Assembly (NCBI RefSeq): GCF_900111155.1
Contig: NZ_FOGG01000001.1
Location: 1-64,000, forward strand
Length of the DNA: 64,000 bases
Direction of reading: 5' to 3'
Source: Pedobacter rhizosphaerae
GTDB lineage: Bacteria > Bacteroidota > Bacteroidia > Sphingobacteriales > Sphingobacteriaceae
Shown: positions 17,755-26,073 of the stretch, one piece after another
Numbering within the stretch: the first letter of the stretch is position 1
Layout of the letters: every line of letters starts with the position of its first letter
Translations under genes and position numbers: made by a program
Notes under the pieces: model-generated
Databases searched by the model: none
Told to the model about the DNA's origin: nothing
Seen by the model: only the letters and a program-made list of their open reading frames with translations

Positions 17755-20727
17755 TTAAAGGCCAATATTTACACCGAAAGTAAAGGTTTTCGCCTGCGGC
17801 AAAGCAAAGAAACTCTGGCCTAACACCAGGTTGGATGAGCCGTCAGCAGAAATCTCAGGGTCTCCTCTGAAATCTTTGTCCTTTATAGTCCAGATATTCT
17901 GACCCTGGAAGTAAAGTCTTAAGCTGGAGAAAACCTTGCTTTTTTGCAAGAATTCTTTAGGGAAACTATATCCCACAGATAAAGTTTTTAAACGCATGTA
18001 TGAACCGTTCAACAACTGTTTTGTAGAAACCTGTTGATAGGTTGTTCTGGTTGGACTAGTTAAACCAGGCGCAAATGCATTATCTCCTGGCTGTTTCCAG
18101 TAATCTAACATTTTAACACTCTTGTTATAAGAACCTGACCCAAAGTTGTCTGCAAACTGTAAACCATCTAAGTAAACATCATTACCATAGCTAAAGTTGA
18201 AGAATGCTGATAAATCAAAATTCTTGTAAGTAAATGTGTTGGTGATACCCCCTGAAAAATCTGGATTACCTTTACCTACAATTACGCGGTCAGATGCAAG
18301 AGGCGTAGTTGTTGGTGTACCATCCTTCTTCAACCATTCTGCATTACCCGTTTGTGGGTTAATGCCATTGTAGCGGATAAGGTAGAAGCTATTTTTAGAG
18401 TAACCAGTAATCGCGCGTTGCACGGCACTTCCAGTTAAGAAATTACGGCCATCTTCATCCGGATTAGCCGGTAAATCAATAATAGTGTTTTTATTGAAAC
18501 CGATGTTAAATGAAGTTCTCCAGGTGAAATCACGTCCAACTATGTTATCAGAATTAATACCAATCTCAAAGCCTCTATTTCTCATTTTACCCACATTCCT
18601 ATTAGCTGTTGCATAACCTGTAGTATATGGATAAGGAACGGCCAATAAAGCGCCGGTTGTATTCTTATTATAGAAATTTAACTGAACATCAATAGCTTTA
18701 AACAATCTGGCAGAAAGACCAATATCTAATTGTGCGGTTTCTTCCCAGCTTAAATCAGGATTTGGAACGACATTTGGAGTTAGTCCAGCCTCACCCAGAT
18801 AGTTAGACCCTGAGGCAAATGTGCCAATGTAACCGTTGAACCCAATATTATCGTTACCCGCAGTACCATAACTTGCTGTTAACTTTAAGTTTTGAGCAAT
18901 GCCATTATCTTTGTTAAAGAAAGCTTCGTTAGAAATTAACCAACCTCCAGAAACTGCATAAAAATTACCGTACTTTTTGTTTGCTCCGAACCTAGAAGAC
19001 CCATCTCTTCTGAATGAAGCTTCAAATAGGTATTTCTTGTCATAGTCATAGTTGAACCGACCCAATAATGATTGAAGTGCCCACTCAAAAACTTCTTCTG
19101 AAGCAGTAATTGGTGTAGAGGCAGAACCTACGTTAGGAAGATCATCACTTACGAAACCAGATCCTTCAACCATCATCTGAGTAAGTTTAGATGTTTCAAA
19201 ACTGTAACCAGCTAAAACACCAATAGTATGTTTGCCAAAGGTCTTGTCGTAGTTTAAGGTATTGTTGTTAACCCATTTATTGTCAGTGTAATGCGTTCTG
19301 TAAGCATAACCACCTGGTGTTAATAAATCTGTTTCACGGTATTTTTCATCAACACCATAATTATCAATACCCCAATCAGTTTTCAATTTTAATCCCGGGA
19401 TAACATTATATTCAAGGAAAGCATTTCCTGTACTTCTATCTGAGTAGTTTTTATTGATCCCAGTTTCTGCAATCGCTACTACGTTGGCTACGAAACCAGT
19501 ATTCTGGAACTTGCCATCAGGACCAAAAGGCGTTACATAAGGCAATTGTAAATAACCAGCCGTTAAAGGCGCATATGTGTTATTTTCAGCACCAATACGA
19601 TCCATGTCGATGTGTGACAAATTGTAGTTTAATCCGACAGTGAATTTATCAGAAATTTTGTGATCTAAATTTAACCTTCCTGATAAGCGTTTTAAGTTGT
19701 TTCCGATTGTGTAACCACTCTCATCAGAATAGGTACCGCCAATGTAGAATTTAGTTTTTTCATCACCACCGGTTGCATTTAGGTTAACCGTATTAAACTT
19801 TCCAGTGCGTACAACGGCATCAATCCAGTTATAACTAGCTGTCGGATAAGTAGGTACAGTAAGATTATTAGCTCTTAGATAATCTGTTCTAAACTGACGA
19901 AACTGATCTGCAGACATCATTTCTTCTGTTGCAGTAGGTGAAGAAAAACCATTCTGATAATCTGCATTAATGCGCGTTTTGCCCGCCGCACCTTTTTTAG
20001 TGGTGATTAAAATTACACCATTTGCACCACGTGATCCGTAAATGGCTACTGCAGCCGCATCTTTCAACACCGTCATACTTTCGATGTCGTTAGGGCTCAC
20101 ATTAATCAATGGATTTAAAGCAGCAGAACCACCTTGGGTTTGGCTATATTGGCCACCATTACTATTAAGAGGAACTCCATCAATTACGTATAATGGTCTT
20201 CCTATAGCAGAGATCGATCCACCACCACGAATAGTAATTTGTGCTTCTGAACCCAAAACACCAGAAGAGTTGATCATGTTAACCCCGGCAGCCTGTCCTT
20301 GCAAAGCTTGTTGTGGTGTTTGGATAGGCATGTTTTTAAAAGACTCAGATTTTACCGTAGCGGTAGTTTGAGTACTTAAAATCTTGCTTTGTTGACCATA
20401 ACCTACTACAACAACGTCTGATAATGTTTTAGAATCAGACTCTAAAGTTACATTTAAAGTGTTAGTAGCGTTTAGTGTTTGAGTTTTTACCAGATAACCG
20501 ATAAAAGAAAATTCGAGGGTTTTAGAACCAGAAGGAACTTTAACGGAGTATTTACCATTAGCGTCTGTAACGGATCCGATTTGCGTACCTGTTACTCTTA
20601 CGCTTACTCCAGGCATCGGCAGCTTGTCATCTGAAGACGTCACCGTACCAGTAATTGTTCTGTCTTGAGCCATTGCGGTAGATGCAACAAACAAAAGTAT
20701 GAACAAACTTTGTAGAAGTTTTTTCAT
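17755..20727 (-). CDS. SusC/RagA-family TonB-linked outer-membrane transporter (pair 3)
   Basis: A 990-residue importer: signal peptide MKKLLQSLFILLFVASTAMA, regulatory-like domain (RTITGTVTSSDDKLPMPGVS), TonB-box-like VVVVGYGQQ, plug with MTVLKDAAAVAIYGSRGANG, barrel ending FGVNIGL. The frame stays open upstream to 20811. I start at 20727 because the MKK signal peptide and the 45-bp start region match the other susC genes there. The spacer to the upstream M14 gene is about 205 bp, so a separate promoter is likely. Confidence 0.96.
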   Translation of the reverse strand: MKKLLQSLFILLFVASTAMAQDRTITGTVTSSDDKLPMPGVSVRVTGTQIGSVTDANGKYSVKVPSGSKTLEFSFIGYLVKTQTLNATNTLNVTLESDSKTLSDVVVVGYGQQSKILSTQTTATVKSESFKNMPIQTPQQALQGQAAGVNMINSSGVLGSEAQITIRGGGSISAIGRPLYVIDGVPLNSNGGQYSQTQGGSAALNPLINVSPNDIESMTVLKDAAAVAIYGSRGANGVILITTKKGAAGKTRINADYQNGFSSPTATEEMMSADQFRQFRTDYLRANNLTVPTYPTASYNWIDAVVRTGKFNTVNLNATGGDEKTKFYIGGTYSDESGYTIGNNLKRLSGRLNLDHKISDKFTVGLNYNLSHIDMDRIGAENNTYAPLTAGYLQLPYVTPFGPDGKFQNTGFVANVVAIAETGINKNYSDRSTGNAFLEYNVIPGLKLKTDWGIDNYGVDEKYRETDLLTPGGYAYRTHYTDNKWVNNNTLNYDKTFGKHTIGVLAGYSFETSKLTQMMVEGSGFVSDDLPNVGSASTPITASEEVFEWALQSLLGRFNYDYDKKYLFEASFRRDGSSRFGANKKYGNFYAVSGGWLISNEAFFNKDNGIAQNLKLTASYGTAGNDNIGFNGYIGTFASGSNYLGEAGLTPNVVPNPDLSWEETAQLDIGLSARLFKAIDVQLNFYNKNTTGALLAVPYPYTTGYATANRNVGKMRNRGFEIGINSDNIVGRDFTWRTSFNIGFNKNTIIDLPANPDEDGRNFLTGSAVQRAITGYSKNSFYLIRYNGINPQTGNAEWLKKDGTPTTTPLASDRVIVGKGNPDFSGGITNTFTYKNFDLSAFFNFSYGNDVYLDGLQFADNFGSGSYNKSVKMLDYWKQPGDNAFAPGLTSPTRTTYQQVSTKQLLNGSYMRLKTLSVGYSFPKEFLQKSKVFSSLRLYFQGQNIWTIKDKDFRGDPEISADGSSNLVLGQSFFALPQAKTFTFGVNIGL

Positions 20728-20933
20728 GAAATTTAAGTTAGTTAATGAATTATTTGTGTTTAAAGCGATAAATATAATAGAGATAAGGAACAATTTAACA
20801 AAATTTAACAAACGCGTAGGTTTTAATGACTTTTTACTGACATTGTACGTTTTGCTAACTTTGATTCTTAGCTTTTGTTATAATACAGGAAATAACAACA
20901 CGCTCATCTGTTGCTTACATTATTATAAAAACC

Positions 20934-23429
20934 TTAATATCCGCAAAACACCACATTCCCGAACAGCGTTTTTCCACCTTCCCAGAAATTCCTGAATAAA
21001 GGATCGTTAGCGATATATACCACCTGCCCTTTACCAAAATCCTGCACACCAATAAGCAATCCCGATTTGAGTTCTTCGCGCACTTTTTTACCTACTACTC
21101 CAGCCATTAAACTCTTTTCAGCCAATTGCCCTACATTCCACCCCTTAGTAAAGGGCTCATAAATCTTTCGGTCGGTTTTTAAAGTATAGTAGTTCTTACC
21201 TAAGCCGTAAGCAAAGGGGTGAGTAGCATCTAAATTTACTTTATAGATAGCCCCGGGAATAGCATATTCAAAATTATCTTTATCCTTATCCTTAAATGCC
21301 TGCTTATTAGGCTCGGGCTTCGCTTCTTTTTTAACCACAACTTCCTTTTTCTTAATATCAAATCCCTTTTTCTCAAATGAAGCTTCAATGGCATCTTCCA
21401 TCAGGATTAAACGACCTCCTTTATTAAGCCAGTTCGACAGCCCCTCGCCAAACAAATTCCCGTAATTTCCATCTGGAAGCACGAGGGTGTTAATCGCATT
21501 GATATCCAAATTGTTAATATTCTGAGCATTGATCACCGTAGGTGTCAATTTAAGGTCGTGCTCCAAATAAAACCAAACTTCGCCAAAAGCAAGAGAAGAA
21601 ACCTCATTACCAGAAGCGATGGCAATTTTAGGTTGTTTCAAAAGCGGGTAAACATCCGATCCGAAATCCTTACCCTTATCTACAAAACCACTCGAAATAG
21701 CTTGTAATGGCTTGCCGTGGGCCTGGGTAATGTCTGTCACTTTTCCTTTAACATTTTTATTGATCCGCTCATTTTCTACCCGTAAAACAATTAATGTTCC
21801 CGATGGATAATCCTTACCCGTCACTGTAAATGGCTGGCTCGCCTGACGGACTTTAAGATTTGCCCTTTGCAAATCAATTAACAATTGAGCATCCTCACTC
21901 GCTCCCCACTCAAACAACCAGGCAAGCGGCTTATCTACCTCACTGCTAACGGGTTTAACTTCATCCAAAGAAGAAAATTTCCCTTTTACACTTTCCTTTG
22001 AAGCATAAGCCTTTAAACCAAATACATAGGGTAACGCCCATGCGGTTATATCGTAAGTATTAGAATCAGACACAAAAGTTTGGGGCTCAAACAAAACATT
22101 GGTTAAAACTGCCCGGGGTTGCTGAACATTGACAATCAAATCATTTCGTCCAATGGTAAAACTTTCCTCTTTCTGTGTATCATAATCGTAACCTCTTCCG
22201 TTTTTATCCCCCCCATAGGCAAATTCAATCTTATTTTTAGTAAGCAATTCTGCCAATTTCTTTTGCCTGGAAAGATTAGTGGGTTTAATGATAAAGCTCT
22301 TGTAGGCTCCTGGCGGATTAGTCATCTCATGCTGGAAGTATTTCTTAAATTCGGTAACCAGTTTGCTGTGATTTATAGCGCTTACCTCTACGGTAGACAT
22401 ACCTGTAGTAAAGTGATGAGCGATACGGTCCTTCAAGGTTAAGGTGTCTCCATCATTATTCACAACAGACAACCCCGCTCTGATCCCGCCTTGCTCATAG
22501 GTCATTCCAATAGAGCCGTTATACAAGGGATAAGTGTCGCCGTAAGAGGGATAAAGCAGGTCAAAACGTTCCTTGGTGAAGTACTGCCAGCCTTCAGCAT
22601 CAAAGTACTTCGCATTATTTTTTCCCACTACAACCTGAAAACTTCTTTGCCATGGCGTAATATCCTGGTGAACAGGCTCTGCCGCAGGGGCAAAGTAGTA
22701 GGGCTCGTTATAACCTTGTTCATGAAAATCGACATGCACCTGAGGCATCCAGTCATTGTATAAGGCCAAACGTTGCTGACTTTCAATTTGTGTTTGCCAT
22801 GCCCAATCTCTGTTCAAATCAAAATAATAATGATTAGGCCGCCCTCCGGGCCATGGCTCTATGTGCTCTCTCGATGTAGGATCTGAATTCGGCTGTTTGC
22901 CTACAACGCTGTTAAAGTAATTTACATATCGATCTCTGCCGTCTGGATTTAAGCAGGGATCAATAACCACAACGGTATTTTTTAACCAATCGTTAGCCTG
23001 TCTGTTGTTGCCGGAAGCTAAAGTATAAAGCATTTTCATGGCTGTTTCAGTAGAATTTGCTTCATTGCCATGAACATTATAGCTCAGCCAAACAATCGCC
23101 GGTTGCTTACTAAGGTCAAGATTATCGCCTTCAACCCTGGTCATTTTCAGGTTGTTCAGCCTAATCTGTTCTAATCTGGAAATGTTTTCTGAAGAAGAGA
23201 TAATGGCAACCATTAAAGGTCTTCCCTCATTTGTTTTTCCATATTCAATCAATTTGATGTTTTTAGGAGAAAAAGCCGCAGCTTGTCTAAAATAATTTGC
23301 AACCTGATGATGGGGTGTAAAATGAGTGCCCAGCTCATACCCTAAAAATTCGTCGGGCGATTTAACTTGAGCATTTAATGATAAAACCGAAGCCAGGATA
23401 GCGACACAGAACGTTAGCAGTTTCTTCAT
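20934..23429 (-). CDS. M14-type zinc carboxypeptidase, secreted
   Basis: An 831-residue exported metallopeptidase. Signal peptide MKKLLTFCVAILASVLSLNA. M14 fold with the zinc motif HGNE (His120, Glu123), DPCLNPDGRDRY at 157-168, and a second histidine region VHVDFHEQGYNEPYYF (His232/His236). The C-terminal third looks like a Rossmann/amidotransferase-like domain (NTLVLPDGNYG, GRLILMEDAIE) with a Lys-rich insert. It would trim amino acids from peptide C termini in the periplasm or outside. It lies directly upstream of susCD operon 3 on the same strand. Confidence 0.9.
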   Translation of the reverse strand: MKKLLTFCVAILASVLSLNAQVKSPDEFLGYELGTHFTPHHQVANYFRQAAAFSPKNIKLIEYGKTNEGRPLMVAIISSSENISRLEQIRLNNLKMTRVEGDNLDLSKQPAIVWLSYNVHGNEANSTETAMKMLYTLASGNNRQANDWLKNTVVVIDPCLNPDGRDRYVNYFNSVVGKQPNSDPTSREHIEPWPGGRPNHYYFDLNRDWAWQTQIESQQRLALYNDWMPQVHVDFHEQGYNEPYYFAPAAEPVHQDITPWQRSFQVVVGKNNAKYFDAEGWQYFTKERFDLLYPSYGDTYPLYNGSIGMTYEQGGIRAGLSVVNNDGDTLTLKDRIAHHFTTGMSTVEVSAINHSKLVTEFKKYFQHEMTNPPGAYKSFIIKPTNLSRQKKLAELLTKNKIEFAYGGDKNGRGYDYDTQKEESFTIGRNDLIVNVQQPRAVLTNVLFEPQTFVSDSNTYDITAWALPYVFGLKAYASKESVKGKFSSLDEVKPVSSEVDKPLAWLFEWGASEDAQLLIDLQRANLKVRQASQPFTVTGKDYPSGTLIVLRVENERINKNVKGKVTDITQAHGKPLQAISSGFVDKGKDFGSDVYPLLKQPKIAIASGNEVSSLAFGEVWFYLEHDLKLTPTVINAQNINNLDINAINTLVLPDGNYGNLFGEGLSNWLNKGGRLILMEDAIEASFEKKGFDIKKKEVVVKKEAKPEPNKQAFKDKDKDNFEYAIPGAIYKVNLDATHPFAYGLGKNYYTLKTDRKIYEPFTKGWNVGQLAEKSLMAGVVGKKVREELKSGLLIGVQDFGKGQVVYIANDPLFRNFWEGGKTLFGNVVFCGY

Positions 23430-23508
23430 AAAAACAATAATTTTATCTAATGTACTAATTTTGTTTTTTCTTGTTGCTAAAGCTTAATTTTACAGCATAA
23501 TTTTTACC

Positions 23509-24813
23509 ATGAGCATGATTTCCACAGAAGATTTGTATCAAGTTTACTTAGCAAACCCGATTATTTCTACCGATACCAGAAATATTACTAACGGCTGCAT
23601 CTTTTTCGCCCTGAAAGGTGATCTTTTTAATGCCAACCAATTTGCGCAGCATGCTATAGAGAAAGGGGCTTCGTATGCTATAATTGATGAGGAACAATAT
23701 GTTTCGGAAAAATGCATCCTGGTAAAAGATGTGTTATCGACGTTGCAGGATTTAGCCAGACATCACCGCAAACAACTTCAAATTCCGGTTATTGGCCTCA
23801 CGGGAAGCAACGGAAAAACAACCAGTAAAGAACTTATTAATGCCGTATTAGCTGAGCGTTTTAAAACATTTGCAACCTTTGGAAATCTAAATAATCACAT
23901 TGGTGTTCCTTTATCCATCTTAGCAATTACGCCATCTGTAGAGATTGCTGTAATTGAAATGGGAGCCAATCATCAAAAAGAAATCGAGTTACTTTGTACC
24001 ATCGCTCAACCTACCCATGGGATCATCACCAATGTAGGGATGGCACATTTAGATGGATTTGGTGGTTTTGAAGGAGTAAAAAAAGGTAAGGCTGAACTTT
24101 ATGCTTACCTGAAAGCGACAAATGGTTACACTTTCATCAACAGAAACAACCCTAATCTATTAGAAATGAGTGCTGCCGCAGGACTCCATAAATTAGTTTA
24201 TTACGGTACTGAAAACGGCAACACCATAAAAGGAAGCTTAAGAAGCAGCGACCCTTATATTGAAGTTGACTGGACCAACCACGATGAATCTTCGAGCGTT
24301 AAAACCCAATTAACGGGAAGTTATAATTTTGAGAATATCTTAGCTGCAATTTGCATTGGCGACTTCTTTGATATGACGCCAATGGAGATCAATACCGGTT
24401 TGGCTCAGTACGAACCTAAAAATAACCGCTCACAACTGACCGAAACAGCCTCAAACAAGGTAATTTGTGATTTTTACAACGCAAATCCAAGTAGCATGGC
24501 CGCAGCATTAAATAATATTGCTGTTTTATCGGCAGATAAAAAAACAGCCATCCTTGGGGATATGTTCGAACTTGGACCAGAATCCGCAGAACAGCATGAA
24601 ATTATTGCTAAGCAGGCTGCAGCAAGTGGATTAGATAAAATTATTCTGATTGGTAAATACTTCTTTGCCTATAAAGATCAGCTGAAAGGTGTTTTCTTTG
24701 AAACCCCGGCAGAAGCTGCAGATTATCTGCAAAAAAATTCCATTAAAAACAACCTGGTACTTTTGAAAGGATCTAGAGGTATGAAACTGGAGAATTTGTT
24801 GCAATACCTGTAG
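23509..24813 (+). CDS. murF: UDP-N-acetylmuramoyl-tripeptide--D-alanyl-D-alanine ligase
   Basis: Adds D-Ala-D-Ala to the UDP-MurNAc-tripeptide, the last cytoplasmic step of peptidoglycan precursor synthesis. The 434-residue protein shows the Mur-ligase ATP loop GLTGSNGKTTSKELI (about 102-116), then VIEMGANHQKEIELL, TNVGMAHLDGFGG, the central NNRSQLTE segment and the C-terminal DFYNANPSSMAAAL and ILGDMFELG motifs, which point to MurF rather than MurC/D/E. It is divergent from the M14 gene and not in a mur cluster here. A weak TTTG-N21-TAATTTTA promoter lies at 23460-23492. Confidence 0.95.
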   Translation: MSMISTEDLYQVYLANPIISTDTRNITNGCIFFALKGDLFNANQFAQHAIEKGASYAIIDEEQYVSEKCILVKDVLSTLQDLARHHRKQLQIPVIGLTGSNGKTTSKELINAVLAERFKTFATFGNLNNHIGVPLSILAITPSVEIAVIEMGANHQKEIELLCTIAQPTHGIITNVGMAHLDGFGGFEGVKKGKAELYAYLKATNGYTFINRNNPNLLEMSAAAGLHKLVYYGTENGNTIKGSLRSSDPYIEVDWTNHDESSSVKTQLTGSYNFENILAAICIGDFFDMTPMEINTGLAQYEPKNNRSQLTETASNKVICDFYNANPSSMAAALNNIAVLSADKKTAILGDMFELGPESAEQHEIIAKQAAASGLDKIILIGKYFFAYKDQLKGVFFETPAEAADYLQKNSIKNNLVLLKGSRGMKLENLLQYL

Positions 24814-24950
24814 GTTAAGCGGTGAGTTGGTGAGGGGTTTAGACGGTGAGTTGGGCGATGCGCCTACTACTATAGCCTCCCAACAGCAAACTTGGTGAGG
24901 TGGCGAGCTGTTTAGATGGTGAGTTGGGCAATGTGCCTAATACTCCCAAT

Positions 24951-25090
24951 CCTGTCCGTAGAGTTCCGCAGGAGTTCTACGGATTGTTTAATGGAGGAGA
25001 GTCTTGGACTCGGTTTAAGTAATGTTGAGTTATGAAACTCAACGGTATTTTGTAATCCGTAGAGCCGCTGCGCTTAACTCTACGGACAGG
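24951..25090. mobile_element. 140-bp palindromic MITE-like element, copy 1
   Basis: Bounded by perfect 15-bp inverted repeats (CCTGTCCGTAGAGTT and its complement). A second pair of inner arms (CTACGGATT) and a central perfect hairpin GTTGAGTT/AACTCAAC at 25024-25043 would make the single strand fold like a cloverleaf. It has no ORF. A nearly identical copy lies at 25376-25515. Structure and copy number suggest a non-autonomous mobile or REP-like element; the mobilising enzyme is unknown. Confidence 0.7.
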
Positions 25091-25094
25091 TTAT

Positions 25095-25364
25095 GCGCCC
25101 AAGACTCTGGACTTAAGACTACAGACTGAGGACTTTTTCAATGCACCCAGTACTCCAAACTCCAAGCTCCCAGCTCTAAACTTAGAAAAGCTTTGAGTTG
25201 GGCTATGCGCCCAGTACTCTGGACTTAAGACTGCTAACTGAGGACTTTTTCAATCCACCCAGTACTCCAAGCTCCCAGCTCCCCGCTCCAAACTTAGAAA
25301 GGCTTTGAGTTGGGCTATGCGCCCAGTACTCTGGACTTAAGACTGCTAACTGAGGACTTTTTCA
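25095..25364 (+). repeat. 112-bp tandem duplication built of 7-nt units
   Basis: Two near-identical units start with CACCCAGTACTCCAA at 25144 and 25256, an offset of 112 bp, exactly 16 heptamers. A 46-bp module beginning GCGCCCA and ending GACTTTTTCA occurs at 25095, 25207 and 25319 and again, diverged, at 25527. Inside, heptamers of the GACTNNN and ACTCCAA/GCTCCCA types stay in phase. The spacer 24814-25590 thus consists almost wholly of repeats, with no gene. Confidence 0.75.
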
Positions 25365-25375
25365 GGATAGGCAAT

Positions 25376-25515
25376 CCTGTCCGTCGAGTTCCGCAGGAGT
25401 TCTACGGATTGTTTAATGGAGGAGAGTCTTGGACTCGGTTTAATTAATGCTGAGTTATGAAACTCAACGGTATGTTGTAATCCGTAGAGACGCTGCGCTT
25501 AACTCTACGGACAGG
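25376..25515. mobile_element. 140-bp palindromic MITE-like element, copy 2
   Basis: Same length and orientation as the copy at 24951-25090, differing at about five positions. One difference (TAG to TCG) breaks the outer arm by one base, and one falls in the central hairpin stem (GCTGAGTT). The flanking sequence CAAT before and the GCGCCCAAGACTCT module after are shared by both copies, so element plus flank may have been duplicated together. Confidence 0.7.
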
Positions 25516-25590
25516 TTATGGGCCATGCGCCCAAGACTCTGTACTTAAGACTACCGACTAAGGACTTGTTCAGAGACTACCTACTAAAAA

Positions 25591-26073
25591 CTACTCCACC
25601 AACACCCCCACATCACTCACTTCAACCAAGGGATTATCGCGCATGTTCTGTTCTATTTCGATGCTAAACTTACCATTGTGAGGGAAATAATGACTGGTTA
25701 AAAGGGGTAGGGTGTAGTTAAACACATTTCCAGACCCACTACCCAGCCATTCGCCATCGTTTTTTGCAAGCTTGTACTGGTAGCGTTTAGTTACTGTATT
25801 TTTTCCGTCTCTAAAATGAGCCAATATGAAGATGTTGGCGTATTTATAGTCGGCTGTATGCCTCAATTTGAAATAAACATTGTATGCTTTACGGTTATCT
25901 TTAATCTCAAATGCCGTGACCACATGGTTTCTGTAAGTCCATTTACGTTCAGGAATTTCATTATTGCTATCTACTATACCAGATGAACAACCTAAAAAGA
26001 TTGAACAAAGTAACCAATAACAAATCAGATAAGCCGTATTTTTATTCAGCCGAAGGTTTACTTTCCGAACCAT
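25591..26073 (-). CDS. gldH: Gliding-motility lipoprotein GldH
   Basis: About 160 residues with a lipoprotein signal (Cys 29, SIFLGCSSG) and the GldH core: RKAYNVYFKLRHTADYKYAN, KLAKNDGEWLGSGSG, HNGKFSIEIEQNMRDNPL and the end VSDVGVLVE. In Flavobacterium GldH belongs to the gliding/type IX secretion-associated set; its biochemical role is not settled. I start at the ATG at 26073, which overlaps the end of the PSP1 gene by 32 bp. A longer frame to 26151 would lose the signal peptide. It is the third gene of the holB-ricT-gldH operon. Confidence 0.85.
   Translation of the reverse strand: MVRKVNLRLNKNTAYLICYWLLCSIFLGCSSGIVDSNNEIPERKWTYRNHVVTAFEIKDNRKAYNVYFKLRHTADYKYANIFILAHFRDGKNTVTKRYQYKLAKNDGEWLGSGSGNVFNYTLPLLTSHYFPHNGKFSIEIEQNMRDNPLVEVSDVGVLVE

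Noticed and set aside
22119..22442. Plus-strand frame of 107 residues opposite the M14 carboxypeptidase
   Set aside because: Antisense shadow of a gene with clear catalytic motifs.
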